A stretch of 34,112 nt of DNA from Phycisphaerae bacterium (GTDB lineage: Bacteria > Planctomycetota > Phycisphaerae > UBA1845). Location of the stretch: positions 1 to 34,112 of the forward strand of contig JAJVHU010000055.1 in NCBI GenBank assembly GCA_022072505.1, in the 5' to 3' direction. The position numbers were made by a program, and so were the translations under genes. Under the pieces are notes generated by a model, which ran no database searches, had not been told where the DNA came from, and was given only the letters and a program-made list of their open reading frames with translations. Positions 1 to 7,894 of this stretch are shown here, piece after piece (the first letter of the stretch is position 1; each line of letters opens with the position of its first letter).

Positions 1-121
1 AGGTCGATTGTAGGGTCTTCAGGCACTTGGCTTCTAAATCCATCCCAATCCGTGCGGTTAATGGAGCGAGATCTGGCGTACTCATACAAATGCGCCCCGT
101 CCACATACTCCATCGGATCCC
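1..121 (-). repeat. Tip-start repeat shared by cassettes A and C
   Basis: Bases 1-121 are identical to 4537-4657, covering the beginning of the tip and the core/tip junction. Immediately past this block, inside the core, A and C differ (gcagccagcg in A, gcaaccaccg in C). The two cassettes therefore share a tip but not the adjoining core variant. Confidence 0.9.
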
Positions 122-956
122 TCTGCAGCCAGCGTCCCTCCAGCGGGCTGTAGTGCCTTGCGCGGTTGTGCTGGAGTTGCTGGTTGGCGACGGGCGTCGC
201 GTCCGCTTCCGGGAGGGTTTCGAGCATGTACAGCCGTCGGCCGGTGAAGTGGAAGGGGTTGCCGAGGGACGAGGCGAAGCGTTCGGCGACCGCCCCGCCG
301 CTGTTCTTGATCGTGTTGAAGAGGCCCGCGTCGGTGAGGTCGGTGTCGCCGTCCATGTCGAGGTCGGTCGAGGGATCGGGCGTGGGCGTGCCGGGGGCGC
401 CGAGGCCCATGGCGGTGGTGAACGTGGTCTGGTCGGTCGCGTCCACGTCGCCGTCGCGGTCGAAGTCGCCCGGCGAGTAATCCCAGAGGCGCACCTTCCC
501 ATAGCCGTCGTAGACAGCGGCCTCGGCGAGCGCCCCGTTCTTTTCCACCAGGCCCGTCACCGTGAACAACTCCTGCAACAGATAGTAGAACGTCTCCGCC
601 TCATCGGCCTCGCCCTCGATCAGCGCCACGCGCTCGTCCACGTACTGCGTCCCGTTGACGAACCGGCGTGCCAGCGTCCCGTCACTATGGTAATCCGCGA
701 TCTCGGCCTGCCCGTCATGGTAGAACCGCAGGTCCGCCGTCTGCGAGTCGCTCGTGCCGTCAAACCGCGTCCAGGCCGTGATCTTCCGGCCCAGAGCGTC
801 ATAGGCGAAGGTCGCCAGGGGCGTCGCGCCCACGCCGGCCTCCTCGAACGCGACGCCCAGCAGCCGGTTGTCGCAGTCATACGTGTACTGGTACGAATCC
901 CCATCGCCATTGACGACCTGCTTCGACAGGTTCCCCGCCACGCCCCTCGCTCGCAC
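1..956 (-). CDS. Orphan Rhs core/tip cassette A (5'-truncated, runs off the left edge)
   Basis: The minus-strand frame encodes the end of an Rhs core. It includes the dockerin-like insert, the NPFHFTGRR segment and the terminal RHYSPLEGRWLQRDP motif, then the first ~35 residues of a tip continuing beyond base 1. Near-identity to the Rhs2 core (cassette H) starts at about base 941; bases 942-956 read through unrelated sequence to a possible GTG, with no signal peptide, so this is a truncated module rather than a full gene. The tip start (1-121) is identical to cassette C (4537-4657). Upstream, the TRFDGT variant matches H rather than C, so the cassette is mosaic. No stop interrupts the core. 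Calling the tip a toxin is inference from its position. Confidence 0.75.
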   Translation of the reverse strand, partial: MRARGVAGNLSKQVVNGDGDSYQYTYDCDNRLLGVAFEEAGVGATPLATFAYDALGRKITAWTRFDGTSDSQTADLRFYHDGQAEIADYHSDGTLARRFVNGTQYVDERVALIEGEADEAETFYYLLQELFTVTGLVEKNGALAEAAVYDGYGKVRLWDYSPGDFDRDGDVDATDQTTFTTAMGLGAPGTPTPDPSTDLDMDGDTDLTDAGLFNTIKNSGGAVAERFASSLGNPFHFTGRRLYMLETLPEADATPVANQQLQHNRARHYSPLEGRWLQRDPMEYVDGAHLYEYARSRSINRTDWDGFRSQVPEDPTID

Positions 957-1012
957 ATCGAGACAACAGTGCAATACTATGGCAAGGTTGCTAAGCAGTC
1001 ACGTAATCCTCC

Positions 1013-1657
1013 CTAGCCCATAAACTGGATCCTCTGGCTTTTCAGATAGAATGCCCTTAAAATAATTAGAAGCCCAAAGGAAGCACCAATCAGACAATAA
1101 GGCAAACGATGCAGCACGCCGAGGTACATGGGCCGATCGCACGTAGGAATCTTGTGGTCAACGACACCACCGAGCACATCGAGGTAAACTATCCAGTCAT
1201 CTCCGCTACCATATTCGTCATGTCCATTGGCCCCGAAACTTCTTACTTCAACATTAACATTACTGGCGGCACTCCGAGACAGCTTTAACGGCCTATTCCA
1301 TGCATCCATCAAATTCAAACTTGCAAAGAATGAGTCAGGAGGTAGGTTGTTCTCTCGAAAGTATTCTACGGGTTCTCCTACATGGTCTGGCATGGCACGC
1401 GCCCCATACTCCATTAGGCAAGATCGAATAACAGCAATGCTCTTCGTGTTATTCCGATACAATTTCTTCGGGAACGAATCGTACTGCCATTGAACAATCT
1501 CGCCAATTAGCCACAGCGAACCAATTACGGCTAACGTAATCAAGACGGCCCGACCAATATGATTGCCTGGCAGAAGCATCGCTATTTTAATCAAGAGTCG
1601 AAGGCGGAAGCCAATGAAAATTACACATGCGCTGAACAAACGTTGTACTTGGGCCAT
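1013..1657 (-). CDS. Putative immunity partner of cassette B, membrane protein with GspG-like segment
   Basis: A 214-aa protein with a hydrophobic segment near residues 36-52 and a second near 185-205, and a soluble domain between. Residues ~116-155 carry DAWNRPLKL followed by FGANGHDEYGSGDDW. This resembles the C-terminal Ca-binding part of type II secretion pseudopilin GspG (DPWGxP ... SxGxDGxxGGxGxxxDI), although no pilin prepilin motif is visible. The ATG at 1657 has a modest AAGAG upstream but puts the gene 71 nt inside the end of cassette B's frame. A second ATG at 1579 lies 8 nt past that stop without a clear ribosome site. The immunity role is inferred from position directly after a tip. 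Confidence 0.6.
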   Translation of the reverse strand: MAQVQRLFSACVIFIGFRLRLLIKIAMLLPGNHIGRAVLITLAVIGSLWLIGEIVQWQYDSFPKKLYRNNTKSIAVIRSCLMEYGARAMPDHVGEPVEYFRENNLPPDSFFASLNLMDAWNRPLKLSRSAASNVNVEVRSFGANGHDEYGSGDDWIVYLDVLGGVVDHKIPTCDRPMYLGVLHRLPYCLIGASFGLLIILRAFYLKSQRIQFMG

Positions 1658-3659
1658 TTGTAAACTCTTGTCCCTCGCCTAACGTTTTTCCTCGCCTTGG
1701 ATTAGTCGAACCCGAGTCGCTTTCGCCACCCAACCAGCGCGTCCACGCAACCAGCCCGGTTTTCATAAAGCCAGTTGGATCCCATACGTATGAATGCCCC
1801 CATGTAACGCATGCAAACACGGCACCGCATTCTTTGCTCTTGTGGTCTACACAAACTGCACATGTTTCGAACTCTTGGCGAAAATACCTAAGCTTAAAAT
1901 CGTAGTTGATTCCTGGCGTATCACAGATACGACACTTATTCCCTTTGCAGGGGCCGCCGTTTCCGGCCAGTCCGCCATCATCATTATAGTCATCATCATA
2001 ACCTGGATTTGGACCCCACCATTCCGGACCATCAACGCCACAGAAGTCTACGTCCCATATAAGAGTCCGAGTTTGTACTTCTCTGACAATTTGTACAAGC
2101 CTGACAGCTTTGCATGGGCACGTCGCTGATCTCCATGCAGCTCTATTTGGTACCCAATGAATCACTGCGTCAGAAGAAGTGGGAGAGTAATCACCACCTG
2201 CAGGACTCAAAGTAGCCGTTAAATGGCCTCTTCCAGATATGAACTGTCCGCAGTTGGCTGACGCGTTATTGCACCACAAGCCTGGACTATTGGTTGGTGG
2301 TAATGCTGCTTTCCCACTAGGATCAGTCGTCCCTACAGGCTTGGATCGTGCATACTCATACAAATGCGCCCCGTCCACATACTGCAACGGATCCCTCTGC
2401 AACCACCTTCCCTCAAGCGGGCTGTAGTGCCGGGCGCGGTTGTGTTGGAGTTGCTGGTTGGCGACGGGGGTGGCGTCTGCTTCGGGCAGCGTCTCCAGCA
2501 TGTAGAGGCGTCTACCCGTGAAAAAGAACGGATTGCCCAGCGACGAGGCGAAGCGTTCGGCGACCGCGCCGCCCGCGTTTTTGATGGTGTTGAAGAGGCC
2601 CGCGTCGGTGAGGTCGGTGTCGCCGTCCATGTCGAGGTCGGTCGAGGGGTCGGGGGTGGGCGTGCCGGGGGCGCCGAGGCCCATCGCGGTGGTGAACGTG
2701 GTCTGGTCGGTCGCGTCCACGTCGCCGTCGCGGTCGAAGTCGCCGGGGCTGTAATCCCAGAGGCGCACCTTGCCGTAGCCGTCGTAGACATCGGCCTCGG
2801 CGAGCGCCCCGTTCTTTTCCACCAGGCCCGTCACGGTGAACAACTCCTGCAACAGATAGTAGAACGTGTCCGCCTCACCGGCCTCGCCCTCGATCAGGGC
2901 CACGCGCTCGTCAATATACTGCGTCCCGTTGACGAACCGCCGTGCCAGCGTCCCGTCACTATGGTAATCGGCAAGCTCCACCTGCCCGTCATGGTAGAAC
3001 CGCAGGTCGGCGGTCTGCGAATCCCCGCCGCCGCCGGTGACATCATACTGCGTCCACGCGGTGATCTTGCGCCCCAGGGCGTCATACGCGAACGTCGCCA
3101 GGGGCGTCGCGCCCACGCCCGCTTCATCGAACGTGACGCCCAGCAGCCGGTTGTCGCAGTCATACGCGTACACATAGGCGTCACCATCGCCGTTGACCGT
3201 CTGCTTCGACAGATTCCCCGCCGCGTCATGCGTCACCGCGAACGTCGCCACCGACGCATACTCATTGGCGACGTTGTTCGCATACGTCCGCGTCGTCGCG
3301 TTCCGCTGATCCGTGTACGTCACGCGGTTGCCCAGCGAATCATAGACGTAAATCTCGTCGCCCGTCGTGGCCGACATATTGTAGTCCACCTTCGTCAGCC
3401 GATGCAAGCCGTCATGCTGGTAGGCGTCGATGTTCTGAATCTTGTGAAACCCCTCGGCGTTCCCGCCCGTCCCGCGATGCCCCGCATTCGACAGCCGGTT
3501 CCCCGCGGCATCGAACGTGTACGTGAACCGCGCCAACTCATCATGGTCGCCCCCCGCCGCAGCGCCCCACCGCGTCGCATTCGTCACCTTCGTCACGAAC
3601 CGCTGGTCGTCATACTCGGGGCGGTGGTGCAAGCGCTTTGAAGTACAAGCCATGCTCAC
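1587..3659 (-). CDS. Orphan Rhs core/tip cassette B
   Basis: A 690-aa open frame. The first ~10 residues are unrelated; core identity begins at about 3633 (HHRPEYDDQRF) and runs through YD repeats, the double EF-hand insert and RWLQRDP, ending near 2390. The tip follows YVDGAHLYEYARSKP and is Cys-rich, with CPC, CxxC and a WGHSYVWD segment. The frame starts at the end of the preceding immunity-like gene (TGAGCATG), but no signal peptide exists, so it cannot be a complete secreted Rhs protein. The tip is visibly more AT-rich than the core. Its last ~24 residues overlap the next gene in another frame, so the original tip end may have been altered. Toxin activity is unproven. Confidence 0.75.
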   Translation of the reverse strand: MSMACTSKRLHHRPEYDDQRFVTKVTNATRWGAAAGGDHDELARFTYTFDAAGNRLSNAGHRGTGGNAEGFHKIQNIDAYQHDGLHRLTKVDYNMSATTGDEIYVYDSLGNRVTYTDQRNATTRTYANNVANEYASVATFAVTHDAAGNLSKQTVNGDGDAYVYAYDCDNRLLGVTFDEAGVGATPLATFAYDALGRKITAWTQYDVTGGGGDSQTADLRFYHDGQVELADYHSDGTLARRFVNGTQYIDERVALIEGEAGEADTFYYLLQELFTVTGLVEKNGALAEADVYDGYGKVRLWDYSPGDFDRDGDVDATDQTTFTTAMGLGAPGTPTPDPSTDLDMDGDTDLTDAGLFNTIKNAGGAVAERFASSLGNPFFFTGRRLYMLETLPEADATPVANQQLQHNRARHYSPLEGRWLQRDPLQYVDGAHLYEYARSKPVGTTDPSGKAALPPTNSPGLWCNNASANCGQFISGRGHLTATLSPAGGDYSPTSSDAVIHWVPNRAAWRSATCPCKAVRLVQIVREVQTRTLIWDVDFCGVDGPEWWGPNPGYDDDYNDDGGLAGNGGPCKGNKCRICDTPGINYDFKLRYFRQEFETCAVCVDHKSKECGAVFACVTWGHSYVWDPTGFMKTGLVAWTRWLGGESDSGSTNPRRGKTLGEGQEFTNGPSTTFVQRMCNFHWLPPSTLD

Positions 3660-3946
3660 CGCGCAACACGAATACTGTGCAATACATCACTTCTGTATTC
3701 AATAATGATTCCCTTGGTAGAGTAGCTTACATCAAGCGTATCTGGCCACTCGTAGCTCTTGATGTCACCCTTTCCCAAGATAAGCTCCACCGTCGGTTCG
3801 CGCATGCCTTGCAACACACTTCCCATGATGTACGCGGTAAGGCGACGATTCATCAAAACAGTACAAACTAGCATCACCAGCCCGATTATGAAGGCAAATC
3901 GCCATTCCACAAACCTAGATTTCTTAGAATGGTTGCTTGTTTCCAT
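3656..3946 (-). CDS. Putative immunity partner of cassette C, small single-TM protein
   Basis: A 96-aa protein if the ATG at 3946 is used; the frame stays open to 4048 but that part lies inside the tip of cassette C. The start overlaps the tip's stop codon (TAA at 3924-3926) by 23 nt, as expected for translational coupling. It has a hydrophilic N-terminus, one membrane segment at about residues 15-32 and a short C-terminal domain, so N-in/C-out topology is likely. I recognise no family. The role is inferred from its place between a tip and the next cassette. Confidence 0.5.
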   Translation of the reverse strand: METSNHSKKSRFVEWRFAFIIGLVMLVCTVLMNRRLTAYIMGSVLQGMREPTVELILGKGDIKSYEWPDTLDVSYSTKGIIIEYRSDVLHSIRVAR

Positions 3947-5525
3947 CGGGCTTCTCGGATGTACCTTCAAACACTGACCCTCCTTTACCGTCGGAGCAGA
4001 AAGCGTAACGAACGATTGTAGCTGGACCTTTACATGACACTTTGCCAAGGTCGGGCTTCTCTATCTTTTCAAACACACTTGATATTTGCTTCCCATCATA
4101 CAAGCCACAACAGATTTTCATTTGTACCGACACGCACACTCTAGAGTATTGCGTGGTATCAAATGGGTCAATAGTATGGACATGAAAGTCTGGTTTGGCT
4201 TCGCACTTCTCGATTTTGAACACTTCTACAAATTGCTGCGCGAGTCGTTTGTTCTTGTCCTCTGATCCATCTAGCTTGTACCATCGGTCATAACGTGTAA
4301 CAGTTTGGATAAAGTCATGGCCGCATGAGCAACAGCGAAGCTTATTCCACCACATCATGCCACATTTGTACCCGCTTCCCGATTTGAAACAGTTTGTAAG
4401 GTGTGTTTTCTTGGCATCATCTCCCTCCGGCCATTTGTCCAAGTTAAGCACATCTTTCAAAAGCTTTTCGAACCATTCTCGAAACTTGGGATCATTCTTG
4501 TAATCATTGTCAAGGTCTCCGCTGGTTATGGGATTGAGGTCGATTGTAGGGTCTTCAGGCACTTGGCTTCTAAATCCATCCCAATCCGTGCGGTTAATGG
4601 AGCGAGATCTGGCGTACTCATACAAATGCGCCCCGTCCACATACTCCATCGGATCCCTCTGCAACCACCGTCCCTCCAGCGGGCTGTAGTGCCGCGCGCG
4701 GTTGTGTTGGAGCTGCTGGTTGGCGACGGGGGTGGCGTCCGCTTCGGGGAGGGTTTCGAGCATGTACAGCCGCCGGCCGGTGAAGTGGAAGGGGTTGCCG
4801 AGGCTGCTGACGAAGCGTTCGGCCACCGCGCCGCCGCTGTTCTTGATCGTGTTGAAGAGGCCCGCGTCGGTGAGGTCGGTGTCGCCGTCCATGTCGAGGT
4901 CGGTCGAGGGATCGGGCGTGGGCGTGCCGGGGGCGCCGAGGCCCATCGCGGTGGTGAACGTGGTCTGGTCGGTCGCATCCACGTCGCCGTCGCGGTCGAA
5001 ATCGCCCGGCGAGTAATCCCAGAGGCGCACCTTCCCATAGCCGTCGTAGACAGCGGCCTCGGCCAGCGCCCCGTTCTTCTCGACCAGGCCCGTCACCGTG
5101 AACAACTCCTGCAACAGATAGTAGAACGTGTCCGCCTCACCGGCCTCGCCCTCGATCAGGGCCACGCGCTCGTCCACATACTGCGTGCCGTTGACGAACC
5201 GCCGTGCCAGCGTCCCGTCACTATGGTAATCCGCGATCTCCAACTGCCCGTTATGGTAGAACCGCAGGTCCGCCGTCTGCGAATCCCCGCCGCCGCCGGC
5301 GACATCATACTGCGTCCACGCGGTGATCTTCCGGCCCAGGGCCCAAGTACAATAACCGGGAGCACTTTGAGATATGCCTATTTGATCAGTCAGAATATAG
5401 CGCATCCAAGGTCTTACGGCCATCACGGCGTTGAGTCTTCGACGCCGACGGCAGCGAGCGCTCGCGAGCGAGCATACCCATAGTAGTAGCCCTTTTGAAA
5501 TCCTTTTTGCCACTCTACTTTCCAT
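3924..5525 (-). CDS. Orphan Rhs core/tip cassette C
   Basis: A 533-aa open frame in which only residues from ALGRKITAW onward (about base 5343 leftwards) match the Rhs core. The ~60 residues before that are a chance frame across the preceding immunity-like gene. The core holds the EF-hand pair and ends with RHYSPLEGRWLQRDP. The tip follows YVDGAHLYEYARSRS; it is ~230 aa, rich in Cys (CCSCGHDF, KICCG) and has no recognised catalytic motif. Its first residues are identical to the tip of cassette A. No start with a ribosome site or signal peptide belongs to the Rhs part, so it is probably silent unless recombined into a full-length gene. Confidence 0.7.
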   Translation of the reverse strand: MESRVAKRISKGLLLWVCSLASARCRRRRRLNAVMAVRPWMRYILTDQIGISQSAPGYCTWALGRKITAWTQYDVAGGGGDSQTADLRFYHNGQLEIADYHSDGTLARRFVNGTQYVDERVALIEGEAGEADTFYYLLQELFTVTGLVEKNGALAEAAVYDGYGKVRLWDYSPGDFDRDGDVDATDQTTFTTAMGLGAPGTPTPDPSTDLDMDGDTDLTDAGLFNTIKNSGGAVAERFVSSLGNPFHFTGRRLYMLETLPEADATPVANQQLQHNRARHYSPLEGRWLQRDPMEYVDGAHLYEYARSRSINRTDWDGFRSQVPEDPTIDLNPITSGDLDNDYKNDPKFREWFEKLLKDVLNLDKWPEGDDAKKTHLTNCFKSGSGYKCGMMWWNKLRCCSCGHDFIQTVTRYDRWYKLDGSEDKNKRLAQQFVEVFKIEKCEAKPDFHVHTIDPFDTTQYSRVCVSVQMKICCGLYDGKQISSVFEKIEKPDLGKVSCKGPATIVRYAFCSDGKGGSVFEGTSEKPDGNKQPF

Positions 5526-5971
5526 GCAACATATTCGTGCGGTACAGAGGGAGCAGTTTCCCCGGCTTCTCTTTGAAGGCTGCGAGATTTATCGCGCCCG
5601 CCCTCAATGAGTCCCAGTGCAAAAGCCGATTGATAGGCAGATGCTTCTTTGACGATCTCCGGGTGATCTTTGCAAAAGGACAGAATCTGCTCTTCACGTA
5701 CCTCGACGCCGACGAGCGTCTTTCCTTGGTTGAAGATGAGGCGATGCCAATATTCTCCCTTGCACTCGAATCGCTCGAGTTCAATCGGGGAATACGAACT
5801 CGTCAAACCCATGAAGTACGTGCCGGGGCTATCGTCTGCCCAATCGATCGGTCGCGAATGGCACCCCATACATGAATAGTACAGAAGTGCACTAGAGATT
5901 GCGACGATATATCGAGATCCGCAAGTTGCGACTAGAAACATTCGCGATATCCATCCTTCTATGTTTACCAT
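5423..5971 (-). CDS. Putative immunity partner of cassette D, exported protein
   Basis: A 182-aa protein. The ATG at 5971 overlaps the tip stop codon by one base (TAATG), which decides this start over an in-frame ATG at 6004. Residues ~17-37 are hydrophobic and followed by SCMGCHSRP, an N-terminal signal or lipoprotein-like sequence, although the lipobox is not canonical. The rest is soluble, with a C-terminal aromatic run (GFQKGYYYGYARSR). No family recognised. The C-terminus contains the palindrome GCGAGCGCTCGC (5454-5465). Being exported, it would meet its partner tip outside the cytoplasm. Confidence 0.6.
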   Translation of the reverse strand: MVNIEGWISRMFLVATCGSRYIVAISSALLYYSCMGCHSRPIDWADDSPGTYFMGLTSSYSPIELERFECKGEYWHRLIFNQGKTLVGVEVREEQILSFCKDHPEIVKEASAYQSAFALGLIEGGRDKSRSLQREAGETAPSVPHEYVAWKVEWQKGFQKGYYYGYARSRALAAVGVEDSTP

Positions 5972-7266
5972 TACCTCGTGAGATCTGACTCCGGACGCGA
6001 ACAATCACTACAGCAGTATTTAAATGGCGCCAATGGATCGACGTAGATAAGCGGACCCCGTTTTAGACAACACTTACTCATTGCATCTTTTGCGAAGTCT
6101 CGACAGTTGTATTGGCAGCGACCTTTCAGGCAGAAAGGGGGCCGGTGCTCACCGGGCTTTTCGTACGCCTGCAAGCAGTTCTTGATGTCAGAGCAGGATG
6201 CCTCTGAGCACGGTTTTCCTACGCTATTGGGATCGCTTGAATAGAGGGTTCCCGTGTCCATTTTTACAACCGACCAAATATTGTTGACATACTCCTTTTG
6301 GCATTTATGATCTTCATCTTCGATGTAGTCAGGCGGGCAGTCAGCCGATCCGCCGTCCCAATCGACCCACGTGTGACCCCATTGACCCCCGTTCGAGCCG
6401 CCGATAAGGCAAATCGGGGTTTGCTTGATCGTGATTCCACAGCCTTCACCCGCGGCGGCCGGAACTTCTCCTTTAGACGCTTCAGAGTCGTCCGAGGGCG
6501 GCGAGGGTTGGCTCGGAGGGGGCGGCAGAGGTGGTGCCGCAGCACCACCGGACGCATCTACCCACTGCGACGGAGCACTCAGAACGTACTCGTACGAATT
6601 GAAATCGAGTCTTTTTCGATGCGGATCCCTCTGCAGCCAGCGTCCCTCCAGCGGGCTGTAGTGCCTTGCGCGGTTGTGCTGGAGTTGCTGGTTGGCGACG
6701 GGGGTGGCGTCCGCTTCGGGGAGGGTTTCGAGCATGTAGAGGCGTCGGCCGGTGAAGTGGAACGGGTTGCCGAGGGAGCTGACGAAGCGCTCGGCGACGG
6801 CGCCGCCCGCGTTTTTGATCGTGTTGAAGAGGCCCGCGTCCGTCAAATCCGTGTCGCCGTCCATGTCGAGGTCGGTCGAGGGGTCGGGCGTGGGCGTGCC
6901 GGGGGCGCCGAGGCCCATCGCGGTGGTGAACGTGGTCTGGTCGGTCGCGTCCACGTCGCCGTCGCGGTCGAAGTCGCCCGGCGAGTAATCCCAGAGGCGG
7001 ACCTTCCCATAGCCGTCGTAGACAGCGGCCTCGGCCAGCGCCCCGTTCTTCTCGACCAGGCCCGTCACGGTGAACAACTCCTGCAACAGATAGTAGAACG
7101 TGTCCGCCTCACCGGCCTCGCCCTCGATCAGGGCCACGCGCTCGTCCACGTACTGCGTGCCGTTGACGAACCGCCGTGCCAGCGTCCCGTCACTATGGTA
7201 ATCCGCGATCTCCGCCTGCCCGTCATACTCGCGCCGGTAGTGCAGGATGAGTTTTCCAGGGTTCAC
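5971..7266 (-). CDS. Orphan Rhs core/tip cassette D with internal core deletion
   Basis: A 431-aa frame from a GTG at 7266. It begins LILHYRREYDG and then jumps to QAEIADYHSDG. In Rhs2 these are separated by 612 bp, so an in-frame segment of 204 codons is missing; the breakpoint shares ATGACGGxCAG on both sides. The core ends at RWLQRDP. The tip has an Ala/Pro linker, then GHTWVDWDGG (His codon 6373-6375), GKPCSEASCSDIKNCLQA and YNCRDFA (Cys codon 6103-6105), ending in Cys-rich sequence. Tip E is a diverged homologue. The order His-strand, then N-C-x-x-F helix, suggests a circularly permuted papain/NlpC-like fold; this is inference. Confidence 0.75.
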   Translation of the reverse strand: MNPGKLILHYRREYDGQAEIADYHSDGTLARRFVNGTQYVDERVALIEGEAGEADTFYYLLQELFTVTGLVEKNGALAEAAVYDGYGKVRLWDYSPGDFDRDGDVDATDQTTFTTAMGLGAPGTPTPDPSTDLDMDGDTDLTDAGLFNTIKNAGGAVAERFVSSLGNPFHFTGRRLYMLETLPEADATPVANQQLQHNRARHYSPLEGRWLQRDPHRKRLDFNSYEYVLSAPSQWVDASGGAAAPPLPPPPSQPSPPSDDSEASKGEVPAAAGEGCGITIKQTPICLIGGSNGGQWGHTWVDWDGGSADCPPDYIEDEDHKCQKEYVNNIWSVVKMDTGTLYSSDPNSVGKPCSEASCSDIKNCLQAYEKPGEHRPPFCLKGRCQYNCRDFAKDAMSKCCLKRGPLIYVDPLAPFKYCCSDCSRPESDLTR

Positions 7267-7345
7267 GCGGCAGCGACTCTTTATTCCATGTGCTGCTTAG
7301 GCGTCATGGGAAACCCACAGCTTTACAAGTTGCTACTTCGTTTAC

Positions 7346-7825
7346 CTATTTCACCAAACTTCGACAGGGCACAAACTCTGATCTGTGTTCAGCCCACCAA
7401 ATTTCGGCAGTGTGAACGTCCAAAAAGGATTCACCTGTAAGCCTGCAAAGGCTTCTTAAAGCAATGCGACGAACCTCAGCGTTGCCGTCAGAAAGAGCAT
7501 TAGCGACACACGACACTTGGCACACGTTGCCGAACCAGCCAAGCGAATATAGCGCTTCTGCTCTATATTTGCTTGTAACTAATGGCTCCAATTCGTGAAC
7601 AAATCTCTCAATGCCTATTTCAGCGGTGACGTGTTCTACCTCTACTGGCGATGGAGGGCCAAGATTCTCTCTATTATTCTGGAGCATTTTCCACGCCGTC
7701 TTTACGGATCCCGTTGCTCCTTGAGAAACACAACCGCAAACGAGCATTAGGGAAAGCATGGTTAAGGTGACTTTAATGGGTTGCGCATTGACCAACCTTA
7801 AAAAGACTTGCAACAATCGCAACAT
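7346..7825 (-). CDS. Putative immunity partner of cassette E, lipoprotein with HEAT-like repeat
   Basis: A 159-aa protein. The ATG at 7825 is preceded by AAAGGAG at ideal spacing, the clearest ribosome site in the array, and it starts 69 nt after the tip stop. Residues 1-32 form a signal peptide ending in the lipobox-like VCGC. The mature part includes paired helices (residues ~88-130, with YRAEALYSLGWFGN and AEVRRIALRSLCRLTG) resembling a HEAT repeat, and a C-terminal WWAEHR. Its own ribosome site suggests it can be translated independently of the tip, as needed for immunity. Function is inferred from context. Confidence 0.65.
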   Translation of the reverse strand: MLRLLQVFLRLVNAQPIKVTLTMLSLMLVCGCVSQGATGSVKTAWKMLQNNRENLGPPSPVEVEHVTAEIGIERFVHELEPLVTSKYRAEALYSLGWFGNVCQVSCVANALSDGNAEVRRIALRSLCRLTGESFLDVHTAEIWWAEHRSEFVPCRSLVK

Positions 7826-7894
7826 AGCAAACTCCTTTGCGGTAAACTAATAATCAACTCGAAGCCTACTCTTGCTTTCCAATAGAACCCCTGC

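Noticed and set aside
2364..3641. Long plus-strand frame (425 codons) opposite cassette B, with similar ones opposite every cassette (e.g. 8636-9982, 4401-5483, 6298-7440, 16293-17231)
   Set aside because: They are antisense shadows of the same GC-rich core repeat, low-complexity in composition, and recur only because the core recurs. The minus-strand frame has clear Rhs motifs.
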